Shown one piece after another: positions 53,917 through 62,927 of a DNA stretch of 64,000 nt; position 1 is the first letter of the stretch, and each line of letters starts with the position of its first letter. The notes beneath the pieces were generated by a model. That model was not told the DNA's origin. It did no database searches and saw only the letters and a program-made list of their open reading frames with translations. This DNA comes from Lachnospiraceae bacterium UBA935 (lineage in GTDB: Bacteria > Bacillota > Clostridia > Lachnospirales > Lachnospiraceae), in contig DBDJ01000068.1 in assembly GCA_002293525.1 (NCBI GenBank), positions 27,662 to 91,661 on the forward strand, read 5' to 3'. Both the position numbers and the translations under genes were made by a program.

Positions 53917-54810
53917 ATGAAATATAAATTATTTTTAAGTGCTGCGGCCGGCATCTGTACGTTCTTATTGTCTGGCTGTGCCGACATTGCCGTCATGCCG
54001 GTAGGTACGCCGGAAACGGCAGAAATAACTCCGGTGACAAGCAGCCGCCTGAGCCGATATGAAATGACCGGCCAGGATTATGACACGGACATGAACGGGA
54101 ATATGGATACTCCGGTGGTAATGATTGACCTGAGTAACTTACAGGATAATATCCAAGATAGCTATGCTTATGACCAAGAGGTACTGACGATATTGGCGGC
54201 CGGGAATTACTATATCAGCGGTAACCTTGAGGAAGGGCGTCTATGCGTCGATGTCTTTGAGGATGAGACGGTTCATTTGTTTTTGGATAACGTGACCATA
54301 GAATCCAACGATGGCGCTGCTGTCTATGTGAAAAATGCCGCTAAGGTGATTATTACGGTAATGGACGGAACAAACAATGTGCTGAGCGGGGACTTCCGCG
54401 AGGAAGGGCAGAGGCAGGCGAGTGTCTTCAGCAATTGTGATCTGACGATCAACGGCAGCGGAAATCTGTCTGTCTATAGCTATCAGGCTGATGGCGTGCG
54501 TTCCAAAGACCAGCTGAAGATCGTTGCGGCCAATCTTTACGTGAAAGCAAAGGAAGATGCGATCAGGGGAAATGACGGCGTTATTATCTATGACAGTGCC
54601 GTGGAAGTAGAATGTGAAGGCACGGGGATTATATCCAACAGTGACAAGGATCTGGTGGTAGTACAGGGAGGAAGCCTGAAAGTGATAGCCGGGCAGAATG
54701 CGATTGCTGCGGACCAATATGTATCGATCCGGGATTGTCAATGGGATTTATATGCGGTATTGGAACTGGTTCGGTGCGAAGGCATCCGGGAACTGGATGA
54801 GGGTTTATAA
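53917..54810 (+). CDS. DUF4353 carbohydrate-binding domain lipoprotein
   Basis: I choose ATG 53917, the third of three close ATGs, eight bases after GGGGA. A lipoprotein signal ends LLSGC at residue 21. The mature part has repeated beta-strand turns (ITVMDGTNNVL, LTINGSGNLSV, LYVKAKEDAI, GTGIISNSDKDL) like the right-handed beta-helix of DUF4353 proteins, which bind carbohydrate. In Clostridia such proteins occur with VTC-domain and DUF4956 genes, as here, and often with CotH kinases. The stop overlaps the VTC start region, so the three genes form a unit. Confidence 0.82.
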   Translation: MKYKLFLSAAAGICTFLLSGCADIAVMPVGTPETAEITPVTSSRLSRYEMTGQDYDTDMNGNMDTPVVMIDLSNLQDNIQDSYAYDQEVLTILAAGNYYISGNLEEGRLCVDVFEDETVHLFLDNVTIESNDGAAVYVKNAAKVIITVMDGTNNVLSGDFREEGQRQASVFSNCDLTINGSGNLSVYSYQADGVRSKDQLKIVAANLYVKAKEDAIRGNDGVIIYDSAVEVECEGTGIISNSDKDLVVVQGGSLKVIAGQNAIAADQYVSIRDCQWDLYAVLELVRCEGIRELDEGL

Positions 54811-54811
54811 T

Positions 54812-55531
54812 ATGGGTGAAAGAAAGCCGGGAAAATACCGCCATGAATACAAATATACGATCGATCAGATGCAGAATGCCGTGTTAAAATCAACGGTCAG
54901 GGGGATTATGAAGACCGATATTCACGCAGGGGATCGGGAATATTACCGGGTGAGAAGCTTGTATTTTGATTCTCCTACGGATAGCTGCTTCTATGAAAAT
55001 GAGGACGGAACCGGCGGGGAACGGTCGAAATACCGCATCCGTATTTATAATGCCGACGCCAGCCGGATCGTTCTTGAAAAAAAGAGCAAGAACCGACAAA
55101 TGACGTTAAAGCAGTCATGCCTGATTGAGGAAGCAACCTGCCGGCAGATGATGTCGGGAAGGGGCATTCAGCTATCTTCCGATATGACGGCAGAACAGCG
55201 GGCGCTGATTGCGGAGATGCAGCACAAGGCGATGCGTCCGGTGGTCATTGTTGAATATGTCCGCTATCCGTTTATAGAGCGGAATGGCAACGTTCGTATT
55301 ACTTTTGATGAAAATATCGTTTCATCCAACGACCTGTCCCGGTTCTTTGACGATTACATGATATCCCGGCCGATCTTACCACCGGGCGCATCGGTCATGG
55401 AAGTAAAGTGGGACGAGTTTCTGCCGGGTTATATTAAGAATCATATCCACCTTGATTTATTGCAATGGAACAGTTTCTCGAAATACTACCTGTGCCGAAA
55501 ATACAATACCTATGGAGGGATAAGAATATGA
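54812..55531 (+). CDS. VTC domain protein (polyphosphate polymerase-like)
   Basis: I choose ATG 54812, seven bases after GAGGGT and one base after the preceding stop. The 239-residue product fits the VTC tunnel fold: RHEYKYTI near the start, YRVRSLYFDSP, SKYRIRIYN, IVLEKKSKN, a VIVEYVRYPF strand, VRITFDENI and a closing VMEVKWDEFLP. In yeast Vtc4 this domain makes polyphosphate from ATP. Bacterial forms next to DUF4956 are thought to act on phosphate or a phosphorylated surface polymer. Its location in a glycan cluster hints at phosphate decoration. It overlaps the next gene by four bases. Confidence 0.87.
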   Translation: MGERKPGKYRHEYKYTIDQMQNAVLKSTVRGIMKTDIHAGDREYYRVRSLYFDSPTDSCFYENEDGTGGERSKYRIRIYNADASRIVLEKKSKNRQMTLKQSCLIEEATCRQMMSGRGIQLSSDMTAEQRALIAEMQHKAMRPVVIVEYVRYPFIERNGNVRITFDENIVSSNDLSRFFDDYMISRPILPPGASVMEVKWDEFLPGYIKNHIHLDLLQWNSFSKYYLCRKYNTYGGIRI

Positions 55532-56202
55532 GTTTTATGGATATTTTCAAGCGGTCTTTTTTGGAGGGTTATGCGTCACAGGCATTGTCGGTAAATTCCA
55601 TTGTGGTCTGCATGCTCATTACGATCCTGTTATCTTCCTATATTTTTATTCTGTACCGGCTGATCAACCGCAAAGCATTCTATAGTAAGAACTTTAATAT
55701 TTCTCTGCCGGCCATGGCTATTTTAACGGCAGCGATCATCCTGACCATTCAATCCAGCATCATTATTTCACTAGGTATGGTCGGTGCGCTTTCGATTGTG
55801 CGTTTCCGTACTGCGATAAAGGATCCGATGGATCTGGTTTTTTTGTTCTGGTCGATCAGCATCGGCATTGTATGCGGTGCCGGCTTTGCCGTAATCGCGG
55901 TGGTGGCCTCCATCGTGCTGACATGCGGTGTCCTGGTGGCCGACTGGCTTCCCATTGCCAAAGCCCCGCAGATTTTGCTAGTCAATTCCAGTACTTTTGA
56001 AATGGAAGCGGAGATTACGGATGTGATTGAAAAATATTGTTCGCTCTATAAGGTGAAGGCCAGGAACCTGACAAAAGATCACCTTGACATGGCCATTGAG
56101 GTTAAGGTGAAGGAGGAAGCCTTGCTGGTATCGGAACTGATGGGTATCGAAAATATTGTTTCCGCATCATTGATTGCTCATGACGGGGAAGTTACATTCT
56201 AA
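55528..56202 (+). CDS. DUF4956 family membrane protein
   Basis: I choose ATG 55528, after GGAGG and overlapping the VTC stop (ATGA). The 224-residue protein has four membrane segments in its first 140 residues, with MVGALSIVRFRTAIKDPMDL near the middle, a hallmark of DUF4956. A soluble C-terminal domain of about 70 residues follows. The family is nearly always coupled to VTC-domain proteins and probably forms their membrane partner. Its TAA is followed directly by a palindrome, which likely ends this unit. Confidence 0.87.
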   Translation: MSFMDIFKRSFLEGYASQALSVNSIVVCMLITILLSSYIFILYRLINRKAFYSKNFNISLPAMAILTAAIILTIQSSIIISLGMVGALSIVRFRTAIKDPMDLVFLFWSISIGIVCGAGFAVIAVVASIVLTCGVLVADWLPIAKAPQILLVNSSTFEMEAEITDVIEKYCSLYKVKARNLTKDHLDMAIEVKVKEEALLVSELMGIENIVSASLIAHDGEVTF

Positions 56203-56229
56203 GGAAACACTGATGCATCAGCGTTTTCC
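56203..56229. terminator. Palindrome after DUF4956, likely terminator
   Basis: GGAAACACTGATGCATCAGC followed by gttttcc forms an almost perfect palindrome right after the TAA. It is the same sequence as 10496-10521 apart from one extra T. No T-run follows, so termination is inferred from position and repetition. Confidence 0.6.
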
Positions 56230-56313
56230 TGACAATTCCTGAATGCGGGTGTGGGGTATTATCATGATTTATGTTGATAGGATTGTCATGAGATAAAGAA
56301 AGGAAAACCGGCA

Positions 56314-57306
56314 ATGATTGACAGTAATAAAAAATATCTGGTTACGGGAGCGGCGGGCTTTATCGGCTATCATTTTTCCCGGAAACTATTGACTGCCGGA
56401 GCGACGGTGACAGGCTTAGATAATATGAACGGTTATTATGACGTGTCACTTAAGCAGGAACGGTTAGATCAGTTAAGCGGCTTTGATCATTTTAACTTTG
56501 TCTTAGGGGATCTTGCGGATGCCCAGGGCCTTAATGAATTATTTGCCCGATGCCGCCCCGATATTGTGATTAATCTGGCGGCTCAGGCCGGTGTCCGATA
56601 TAGCATTGACAACCCGCAAGCCTATATACAGTCTAATGTTGTGGGTTTTTTCAACATTTTGGAAGCATGTCGCCAATATCCGGTAGAGCATCTGATTTAT
56701 GCGTCATCCAGCTCCGTATATGGCGGCAACGAGAAAGTGCCGTTTGCTGCGGATGACCCGACGGATTGCCCGGTCAGCCTATATGCGGCAACGAAAAAAT
56801 CCAACGAACTGATGGCATATTCATACAGCCGTTTATACCGGATCCCGGTTACCGGCCTGCGTTTTTTCACCGTTTATGGCCCGATGGGAAGACCCGACAT
56901 GGCATATTTCAGCTTTGCCGAAAAGATCATGTCGGAAAAACCAATCCAGATCTATAATAATGGCGATATGTTCCGGGATTTTACCTATATCGATGACATT
57001 GTCCGGGGCATGGAGAAGATTCTGTCAAAGCCGCCGGCAGAAGATTTGCAGGGAGCAAGCTATAAAATATATAATATCGGTAACAATAAACCGGAGAATC
57101 TGCAGTATTTCATTGAAGTGCTGGAGAGTGTCCTGGGAAAAAAAGCAGTCAAGGAATATTTGCCGATGCAGCCAGGGGATGTATATCAGACCTATGCAGA
57201 TATTACCGACCTGCAAAAAGATGTTGGCTTCCGGCCGGAAACGGATATTGAAACGGGGCTGAAATTATTTGCCCGCTGGTTTTTAGATTATTATCGAAAG
57301 GAATAG
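56314..57306 (+). CDS. UDP-glucuronate 4-epimerase-like SDR
   Basis: This 330-residue extended short-chain dehydrogenase has TGAAGFIG at 11-18, LDNMNGYYDVSLK at 35-47, the catalytic SSSSVYG (131-137) and Tyr157-x3-Lys161, then FFTVYGPMGRPDMA. The NGYYD and GPMGRPD motifs are typical of UDP-glucuronate 4-epimerases (CapI/GAE). It would supply UDP-galacturonate. The ribosome site GAAAGGAAA lies upstream. The gene follows the DUF4956 palindrome and precedes a DUF6056 gene by five bases. Confidence 0.9.
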   Translation: MIDSNKKYLVTGAAGFIGYHFSRKLLTAGATVTGLDNMNGYYDVSLKQERLDQLSGFDHFNFVLGDLADAQGLNELFARCRPDIVINLAAQAGVRYSIDNPQAYIQSNVVGFFNILEACRQYPVEHLIYASSSSVYGGNEKVPFAADDPTDCPVSLYAATKKSNELMAYSYSRLYRIPVTGLRFFTVYGPMGRPDMAYFSFAEKIMSEKPIQIYNNGDMFRDFTYIDDIVRGMEKILSKPPAEDLQGASYKIYNIGNNKPENLQYFIEVLESVLGKKAVKEYLPMQPGDVYQTYADITDLQKDVGFRPETDIETGLKLFARWFLDYYRKE

Positions 57307-57311
57307 ATAAC

Positions 57312-58820
57312 ATGAAGGAAAAGTTGTCACAAGCAGCGGCCAAATATATCACGCCAAAGGCAGTTTGCCGGTTATTGACAGTTCTGTATGGAGTCAGCCT
57401 GATTCCGCTGCTGATCATAGCCAGATATAATTATCCAAGTGCTGATGATTATTCCATCGGGGAAACGGTTCACCACGCTTTTTCAGAATCGGGAAACCTG
57501 TTTGTGACGGTCTGGCAGGCGGCACTGACAGCAGCAGATAAGTATTTTAATTGGATGGGAAATTTTTCGGCGATTTTTTTCATGTCTATCCATCCGGGTG
57601 TCTTTGGGGAGGAATGGTATTTCCTGACAACTTGGGTGATGCTGGCAATGCTCAGCCTTTCTACCATCTACCTTTTTCATGCCTGTTTTGTTAAAGTTCT
57701 GCAAATAGATAAATATCTCTGTCACAGTATCAGCATGATTACCTTATTCGTCATGGTTCAGTGCATGGTCGGACGAACAGAGGCATTTTACTGGTTCTGC
57801 GGGTCAGTGAACTACATCTTCTTAAACAGTGCCGGGATCTTTATGCTGGGCGGGCTGATTTCAGCCGCATGTGAACATAAAAAAAGGAAGCGCACATGGA
57901 ATTTGGCTATGGCTTCCGTCATGGGTATCTTGGCCGGGGGCGGAAATTATATGACAGCTTTAGTGATCGGGATAATTTTGGTTACGGTAACTGTTCTGGC
58001 CGTCTTTGTTAAGAAAGGGAAAATAAAGCGGAGTATGTTTGTTCCGCCGGCTTGTTTTTTCGTTGCATTTATTGCCAGTGTCCTGGCCCCGGGCCATAGC
58101 GTGCGCCTAGCCGGCGTGACCGGGATGGGACAGATAAAGGCTATTTTGATTTCTTTTCATTATGCTTTGGAGTATGCCCTGTCCGATTGGACCAACTGGG
58201 TGGTATTGCTAATGATCATCGCGTTAATCCCCTTGTTCTGGAAAGCAGCTGGCCAGACCGGTTTTACTTTCCCTTATCCGGTTCTTGTGGCTGTCTATAG
58301 TTATTGCCTTTTGTCCGCGACATTGACACCGCCGCTTTATGCGATAGGTAATATCAGTGCCGAAAGGATACAGGCTTTGGCTTATGTAATATACCTTCTT
58401 CTTTTGACCTTAAATGTCGGCTATCTGACCGGATGGGTGCGCCGAAGACTAGCACCGGTGACCGCCGAAGAAGGCCGCCGGTTTTCTCCCAATACGATAA
58501 CGGTCTTGCTGGCCTGCGGGGTTTTTCTGCTGTTCGGCTCTGTTTTAAGCATGATCCCGGAGCCGCATTATTTTGCCTATTCTTCCGCTCTTACCGATCT
58601 TGCCAACGGCAGTGCAAGAGAGTACGGGGAAGTGCTTAAGGGGCGTGCCGCGCTTCTTAAGGCGGCGGGCGAAGATGAGGATGTCCGGCTTGAGCCGCTG
58701 CCGGTTTTGCCGGAACTGCTTTATTTTGATGATATTACAGCAGACAGCGAGGACTGGCGGAACCAGGCAATGTCTAGATATTATAAAGTAAATTCGGTAA
58801 CTGTAAAGGAAGAAGAATAA
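57312..58820 (+). CDS. DUF6056 family membrane protein (GT-C-like)
   Basis: The 502-residue protein has about 10 membrane segments and a C-terminal outer tail of 80 residues. The first loop reads YNYPSADDYSIGETVHHAF near 42-60, the acid-rich motif of DUF6056, a family with GT-C features found in surface polysaccharide clusters. NWMGNFSAIFFMSIHPG follows. It probably transfers a lipid-linked sugar on the outer face. It is coupled to the UDP-glucuronate epimerase gene upstream. No gene is found in the 300 bases downstream. Confidence 0.83.
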   Translation: MKEKLSQAAAKYITPKAVCRLLTVLYGVSLIPLLIIARYNYPSADDYSIGETVHHAFSESGNLFVTVWQAALTAADKYFNWMGNFSAIFFMSIHPGVFGEEWYFLTTWVMLAMLSLSTIYLFHACFVKVLQIDKYLCHSISMITLFVMVQCMVGRTEAFYWFCGSVNYIFLNSAGIFMLGGLISAACEHKKRKRTWNLAMASVMGILAGGGNYMTALVIGIILVTVTVLAVFVKKGKIKRSMFVPPACFFVAFIASVLAPGHSVRLAGVTGMGQIKAILISFHYALEYALSDWTNWVVLLMIIALIPLFWKAAGQTGFTFPYPVLVAVYSYCLLSATLTPPLYAIGNISAERIQALAYVIYLLLLTLNVGYLTGWVRRRLAPVTAEEGRRFSPNTITVLLACGVFLLFGSVLSMIPEPHYFAYSSALTDLANGSAREYGEVLKGRAALLKAAGEDEDVRLEPLPVLPELLYFDDITADSEDWRNQAMSRYYKVNSVTVKEEE

Positions 58821-59120
58821 AATGGACAAAATAGTTGCATCATTATAGGCTTCCCTGATACGTGGTAAAAAGTGACATGTTCCATAAATATGTTCTATGT
58901 ATGAACAGAAAGGAAACGGAATATTATATAGATAAGACAGTTATTAAGATTTGGTTAAGGATAACGGAAGAAAACTTAAGATTCCCGTGAAAGTAACATA
59001 GAAATAAATTAATGTGATAGTATATAACAGCAGAGGAAATGGAGTCTTACCTCAGTCCCCGTATTACGGCATAGCCGCCGTTATCCGGATACATAAAAGA
59101 AAGGCAGTGGTGAATTAGCA
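58821..59120. other. 300-base gap without a gene
   Basis: No frame longer than a few codons with a ribosome site is present. A TATAAC at about 59022-59027 is a weak -10 for the SGNH hydrolase gene, without a clear -35. A cggcatagccg hairpin lies near 59068-59080. Confidence 0.5.
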
Positions 59121-60164
59121 ATGAAAGGAAACCTTCATTTCAAAAGAAGAAAATTAATATCGTTACTATTAGTGACCTGCATTTTGATGATGGGTGCATG
59201 GGGCTGTGGCAATTTTCCGAATACCCCTGAGAAAGAATTAAGCAAAGGTGACAATGTCATCATCACCGAAACAGGGGAGATATTGGAAAAACCTGAGCCA
59301 GACCCAACAACAGCACCGCCCGAAACAGCAGATCCGACACCGACACCAGAGATTATTATGTTGGCGGAACCTTTGGAAGAGCCGGAGCTTGAACCGATTA
59401 TCGAGGAAGAGTTTGAGGTGGTTGAAGATGATCCCAATGCTCTTCAGATGGTATTTTTAGGGGACAGTATATTTGATGCGAACAGGGACGGAACCGGGGT
59501 TCCCTATCTCGTAGGCAAGGCCTGCGGCGCTAATATCTATAATCTTGCAATCGGCGGAACCAGCGCTTCGGTGGAAGCGGGCGAGCCGCAGGAGCATGAA
59601 AAGTGGGAGTCCAGGAGTTTTGTAGGGATTGCCCTGATGTTGGCAGGTGAAGTAAGCGACTGGCCGATCGAAGGCGCAAGATCACATGAAGTCATGCAGA
59701 CTCTGGATGTCAGCAAGACGGATTATTTTATCATAGAATATGGGTTAAATGATTTTTTCCGCGGTGTGCCTTTGGATAATCCGGATAAAAGCATAGACCT
59801 GACTACTTATGTCGGAGCGATGCGGGCAGGGATTTCACAACTAAAGAAGCTGGTTCCCACAGCTACGATCATCGTCTGTTCCCCTCATTATTCCCAGTTC
59901 TTTGATGACAACAGATATGTCGGTGACAGTAATATGCTCCATAACGGTCAGGGAACCCTGTTTGATTATAAAGGAAGCTGCGAATATGTGGCGAAAGAGT
60001 CAGGTTCGGTTTTTGTCGATAATTATCTTTATCTGGGTATAGACAGTTATAACGCTTCTGATTACCTAGAAGACGGGGTGCATCTGAATACTGATGGAAG
60101 GGCATTATATGCGGAGTTTCTGGCCCGGCAGATTCTGAAACATGAGGAGACGATCAATAATTAG
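59121..60164 (+). CDS. SGNH/GDSL hydrolase lipoprotein
   Basis: This 347-residue protein has a lipoprotein signal with GAWGC at 25-29, then an 80-residue linker rich in Pro, Thr and Glu, and an SGNH hydrolase domain from about 108. The nucleophile is in FLGDSIFD (Ser116), followed by NLAIGGTS, IEYGLNDFF (Asn of block III) and DGVHLN with Asp318 and His321. It would be anchored outside the membrane and may remove acetyl groups from the surface glycan. A GAAACGC palindrome follows the stop. Confidence 0.86.
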   Translation: MKGNLHFKRRKLISLLLVTCILMMGAWGCGNFPNTPEKELSKGDNVIITETGEILEKPEPDPTTAPPETADPTPTPEIIMLAEPLEEPELEPIIEEEFEVVEDDPNALQMVFLGDSIFDANRDGTGVPYLVGKACGANIYNLAIGGTSASVEAGEPQEHEKWESRSFVGIALMLAGEVSDWPIEGARSHEVMQTLDVSKTDYFIIEYGLNDFFRGVPLDNPDKSIDLTTYVGAMRAGISQLKKLVPTATIIVCSPHYSQFFDDNRYVGDSNMLHNGQGTLFDYKGSCEYVAKESGSVFVDNYLYLGIDSYNASDYLEDGVHLNTDGRALYAEFLARQILKHEETINN

Positions 60165-60165
60165 G

Positions 60166-60186
60166 GAAACGCAAATGCAGCGTTTC
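60166..60186. terminator. Small palindrome after the SGNH gene
   Basis: gaaacgc and gcgtttc form a 7-bp stem with a 7-base loop right after the TAG. It resembles the longer palindromes at 10496, 56203 and 61315, also placed at stop codons. Confidence 0.5.
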
Positions 60187-60207
60187 TGAACTAAGGGAGA
60201 AATAAAT

Positions 60208-61359
60208 ATGATGAAGCACTATGACTACCTGATAGTAGGGGCTGGGTTATTTGGCGCAGTCTTTGCTCACGAGATGAAGGAAAATGGGAAGTCTTGCATG
60301 GTAGTCGAAAAGAGAGAGCAGATAGGCGGCAATATTTTCACCTATGATACCAGAGGGATACAGGTTCACAAGTACGGGGCCCATATTTTTCATACCGCCA
60401 ATCAGCAGGTGTGGGAGTACATAAACCGTTTTGCCGAGTTTAACCATTATATCAATTCCCCGATTGCCATATATCAAGGAAAAGTCTATAACCTGCCATT
60501 CAATATGAATACCTTTCATCAGCTGTGGGGTATAAAAACCCCGGCAGAAGCCAGACATAGGATTGCCGATCAGATAAAAGATTTGCATATCGGTGATCCG
60601 GCCAATCTGGAGGAGCAGGCATTATCGCTGGCAGGTACCGACATATATGAGAAATTGATAAAAGGCTATACTGAAAAACAATGGGGCAGAGCCTGTCAGG
60701 AGCTGCCCGCTTTTATCATCAGGCGATTGCCGTTACGCTTCACCTATGATAACAATTATTTCAATGATCCTTATCAAGGGATACCGAAGCAAGGTTACAC
60801 TGCCATCATTACGCAGCTGCTTAAAGATATCCCCGTGGTAACCGGTGTTGATTACCACCATTTTATCAAAAACCAGGATTCCTTTACCTTTGGAAAAACC
60901 CTTTACACGGGCATGATCGATGAATTTTTTGAGTTCAGGCTGGGACGTCTGGAATACCGGTCCTTACGCTTTGAGACGGAGGACATGCCGGATTGCGATA
61001 ACTGGCAAGGCAATGCCGTAGTCAATTACACCGAAAAAAAAATCCCGTACACCAGAATCATCGAACACAAGCATTTTTATTACGGTCAGGGGGAAGGAAC
61101 TGTCATAACCAGGGAATATCCCCAGGATTATCAGGAAGGAAACGAACCCTACTACCCCATAAACGATGATAACAATATGATGCGCTATCATCAGTATAGA
61201 GAACTGGCGGACAAACAAAAGAATATTTTGTTTGGCGGCCGTCTTGGCCAGTATCGTTATTACGACATGGACAAAGTGATTGAATCCGCTCTACAGCTTG
61301 TTGCCCAAGAAAATAGGGAAACACCGATTGAATCGTATTTCCCTAGCAATAACTGTTAA
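60208..61359 (+). CDS. glf: UDP-galactopyranose mutase
   Basis: This 383-residue flavoprotein matches Glf over its full length. It has the FAD loop IVGAGLFGAVFA near 10-21, EKREQIGGN near 34-42, HKYGAHIFHT, GYTEKQWGR and the C-terminal FGGRLGQYRYYDMD that closes over FAD. Glf converts UDP-galactopyranose to UDP-galactofuranose, which fits the GlfT2-like gene at 12853-14673. AGGGAGAA precedes the ATG. The last 15 codons contain a palindrome and overlap the convergent fliD-like gene by 17 bases. Confidence 0.95.
   Translation: MMKHYDYLIVGAGLFGAVFAHEMKENGKSCMVVEKREQIGGNIFTYDTRGIQVHKYGAHIFHTANQQVWEYINRFAEFNHYINSPIAIYQGKVYNLPFNMNTFHQLWGIKTPAEARHRIADQIKDLHIGDPANLEEQALSLAGTDIYEKLIKGYTEKQWGRACQELPAFIIRRLPLRFTYDNNYFNDPYQGIPKQGYTAIITQLLKDIPVVTGVDYHHFIKNQDSFTFGKTLYTGMIDEFFEFRLGRLEYRSLRFETEDMPDCDNWQGNAVVNYTEKKIPYTRIIEHKHFYYGQGEGTVITREYPQDYQEGNEPYYPINDDNNMMRYHQYRELADKQKNILFGGRLGQYRYYDMDKVIESALQLVAQENRETPIESYFPSNNC
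61315..61344. terminator. Palindrome in the glf/fliD overlap
   Basis: agggaaacaccgatt and its near complement up to tttccct form a 30-bp palindrome within the last codons of glf, next to the stop of the convergent gene (61343-61345). It belongs to the same family as 10496-10521. It may serve as a terminator for both strands. Confidence 0.55.
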
Positions 61360-62647
61360 ACATCATTCCACTATACGCGCTTGTGATGTAAGGATTGGCA
61401 AAATTGCGCCCGGGGTTCTTGTAAGCCACGATTTTCTTATTGACATAATCCATCGGATTCAGCGAGATCTGATCCGTTTTGCGCAGCAAGGAATTGGTAA
61501 AGTCTTTTACCGCTGAAAGCCGTTCGGCACCGCCGTCCAGGAAGGCTTCGGACAGTTTGCTGCTGTCCGCCAGCCGGAGCTGGCCGTCTTCACCCACCTG
61601 TAGCCCCAGAGCGGCCATGTCTTTATAGTAGTAACTAGCGATTCCCTTCATCTCGCCCAGTAAACGGTTACCGCCCGAGTATTCCTGCGAATAAGCGGCA
61701 GATGAATCCAGAAAGGTATTATAACTGTTTATCAGGTTGTTAATATTCTCATGGATGGATTCCGTGTCTGTTTTGAGACCGATACGGATCGCTTCGTCTT
61801 CTTGATCGCTGATCCCGTTCAAGGTAAGTTCATACATTTTCTCAACAGTGAAATGATTGGAGAGGGCGGTCTGTTCGTTTTCGTTTATTGTAAACCGAGC
61901 ATTGGCGGCCTTTTGTGTAACAGTGTCAATTCCCAGATAAGTAACCGCACCGGAGGTCTTGCTGGTCTTGTCGTCGCTGATATGGAAGATCTCTTCTTTT
62001 CCCGGCGACAGGCCGGTAGCATTGGAAACAAGCTGCAGAGCCGAATAACCGTTGTTATCGACTACTTCAGCGGTCAGGCCGATGCCGGCATTGTTAAATA
62101 ACCTTGCCAGACGGTCCTGAACGTCGCGGTTGCTTTCTCCTTCATGAATATTAAACTGGAACTCGTAGTTTAAATCACCTACATTGATATCAAAAGAATA
62201 GGCATCCGGAGGAAGTCCGATATTCTTATCGGCCGGATGGAATGCACCGGTATTGATCTGTTTAGAGGCGAGATTCTTAACCGTAATATCAAAGGCAGGA
62301 ATATCGCCGCTTTGCGCATCGCCGCCGACAAAAGCCGCCGAGACAATCTTTTCGTCGGAGGAATAGGCAGTTTTCTTATTCAGAATATCTGAGCCTTCCA
62401 GGCCTCCCAAGGATGCAATGGTATTGCGCAGCTGCCGGGCATTTTCTTTTAGGCCCAAGGCATATTCATGTGACTCTTTCGTGTTGTCCATAAGAAAGAG
62501 AGGGGATTCCTTATTCAGCTTGACAATGGAGTTATATACGTGACGAAGCTCGCTCTTCTTATGCGAGTCGTATTGCGACGGCCGCATAGACGGATACGAT
62601 GTCAGATAGTGATTATAGACGGTGTTTAATGCCGCACTGTATGCCAT
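61343..62647 (-). CDS. fliD: FliD-like flagellar filament capping protein
   Basis: I place the start at the ATG ending at 62647, after AAAGGAGGGG; the longer frame to 62692 lacks support. The 434-residue product has helical ends and a beta-rich middle. Features that fit FliD include FDITVKNLASKQ near 130, LQLVSNATGL, ARFTINENEQTALSNHF, YELTLNGI and the C-terminal helices. The N-terminal part is diverged from classic FliD, so it could be a related secreted cap or adhesin. No other flagellar gene is present. It converges on glf with a 17-base overlap. Confidence 0.72.
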   Translation of the reverse strand: MAYSAALNTVYNHYLTSYPSMRPSQYDSHKKSELRHVYNSIVKLNKESPLFLMDNTKESHEYALGLKENARQLRNTIASLGGLEGSDILNKKTAYSSDEKIVSAAFVGGDAQSGDIPAFDITVKNLASKQINTGAFHPADKNIGLPPDAYSFDINVGDLNYEFQFNIHEGESNRDVQDRLARLFNNAGIGLTAEVVDNNGYSALQLVSNATGLSPGKEEIFHISDDKTSKTSGAVTYLGIDTVTQKAANARFTINENEQTALSNHFTVEKMYELTLNGISDQEDEAIRIGLKTDTESIHENINNLINSYNTFLDSSAAYSQEYSGGNRLLGEMKGIASYYYKDMAALGLQVGEDGQLRLADSSKLSEAFLDGGAERLSAVKDFTNSLLRKTDQISLNPMDYVNKKIVAYKNPGRNFANPYITSAYSGMMFNSYC

Positions 62648-62839
62648 ATGGCTGCCCCTCCTTTCTTCCATGAATAACTCCAGACAGTGCAATACAGATA
62701 TTTGTAGTCAGTGTCTGAACCGGAAATCTGCAAGCCCTTCATCCTTGAAGAGTTGAAAACGATTTCCAAAAAGGGCATAATTACCTACTTTTATAACATA
62801 ATCATAACATGGAACCGGCTGAACTGCAAGGAGAAATTA

Positions 62840-62868
62840 TTGAAAATCATAGAACTACTTGTTATAAT
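62840..62868 (+). promoter_or_regulatory. Near-consensus sigma-A promoter
   Basis: TTGAAA (62840-62845) and TATAAT (62863-62868) are 17 bases apart, upstream of the kinase gene at 62928. The rest of the 280-base gap (62648-62927) holds the fliD leader and no further gene. Confidence 0.75.
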
Positions 62869-62927
62869 GTAGTAATGTTACAATTTCTTCAGATGCATGA
62901 TAGCAGAGCTATCAGGGAGGGCAGAGG

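Noticed and set aside
54698..54811. Earlier start for the VTC-domain gene.
   Set aside because: It would lie inside the DUF4353 gene, and the added residues do not fit the VTC fold. ATG 54812 has a good ribosome site.
61751..62101. A 116-codon plus-strand frame inside the fliD-like gene.
   Set aside because: It is antisense to a protein with FliD-like features throughout and has no ribosome site.
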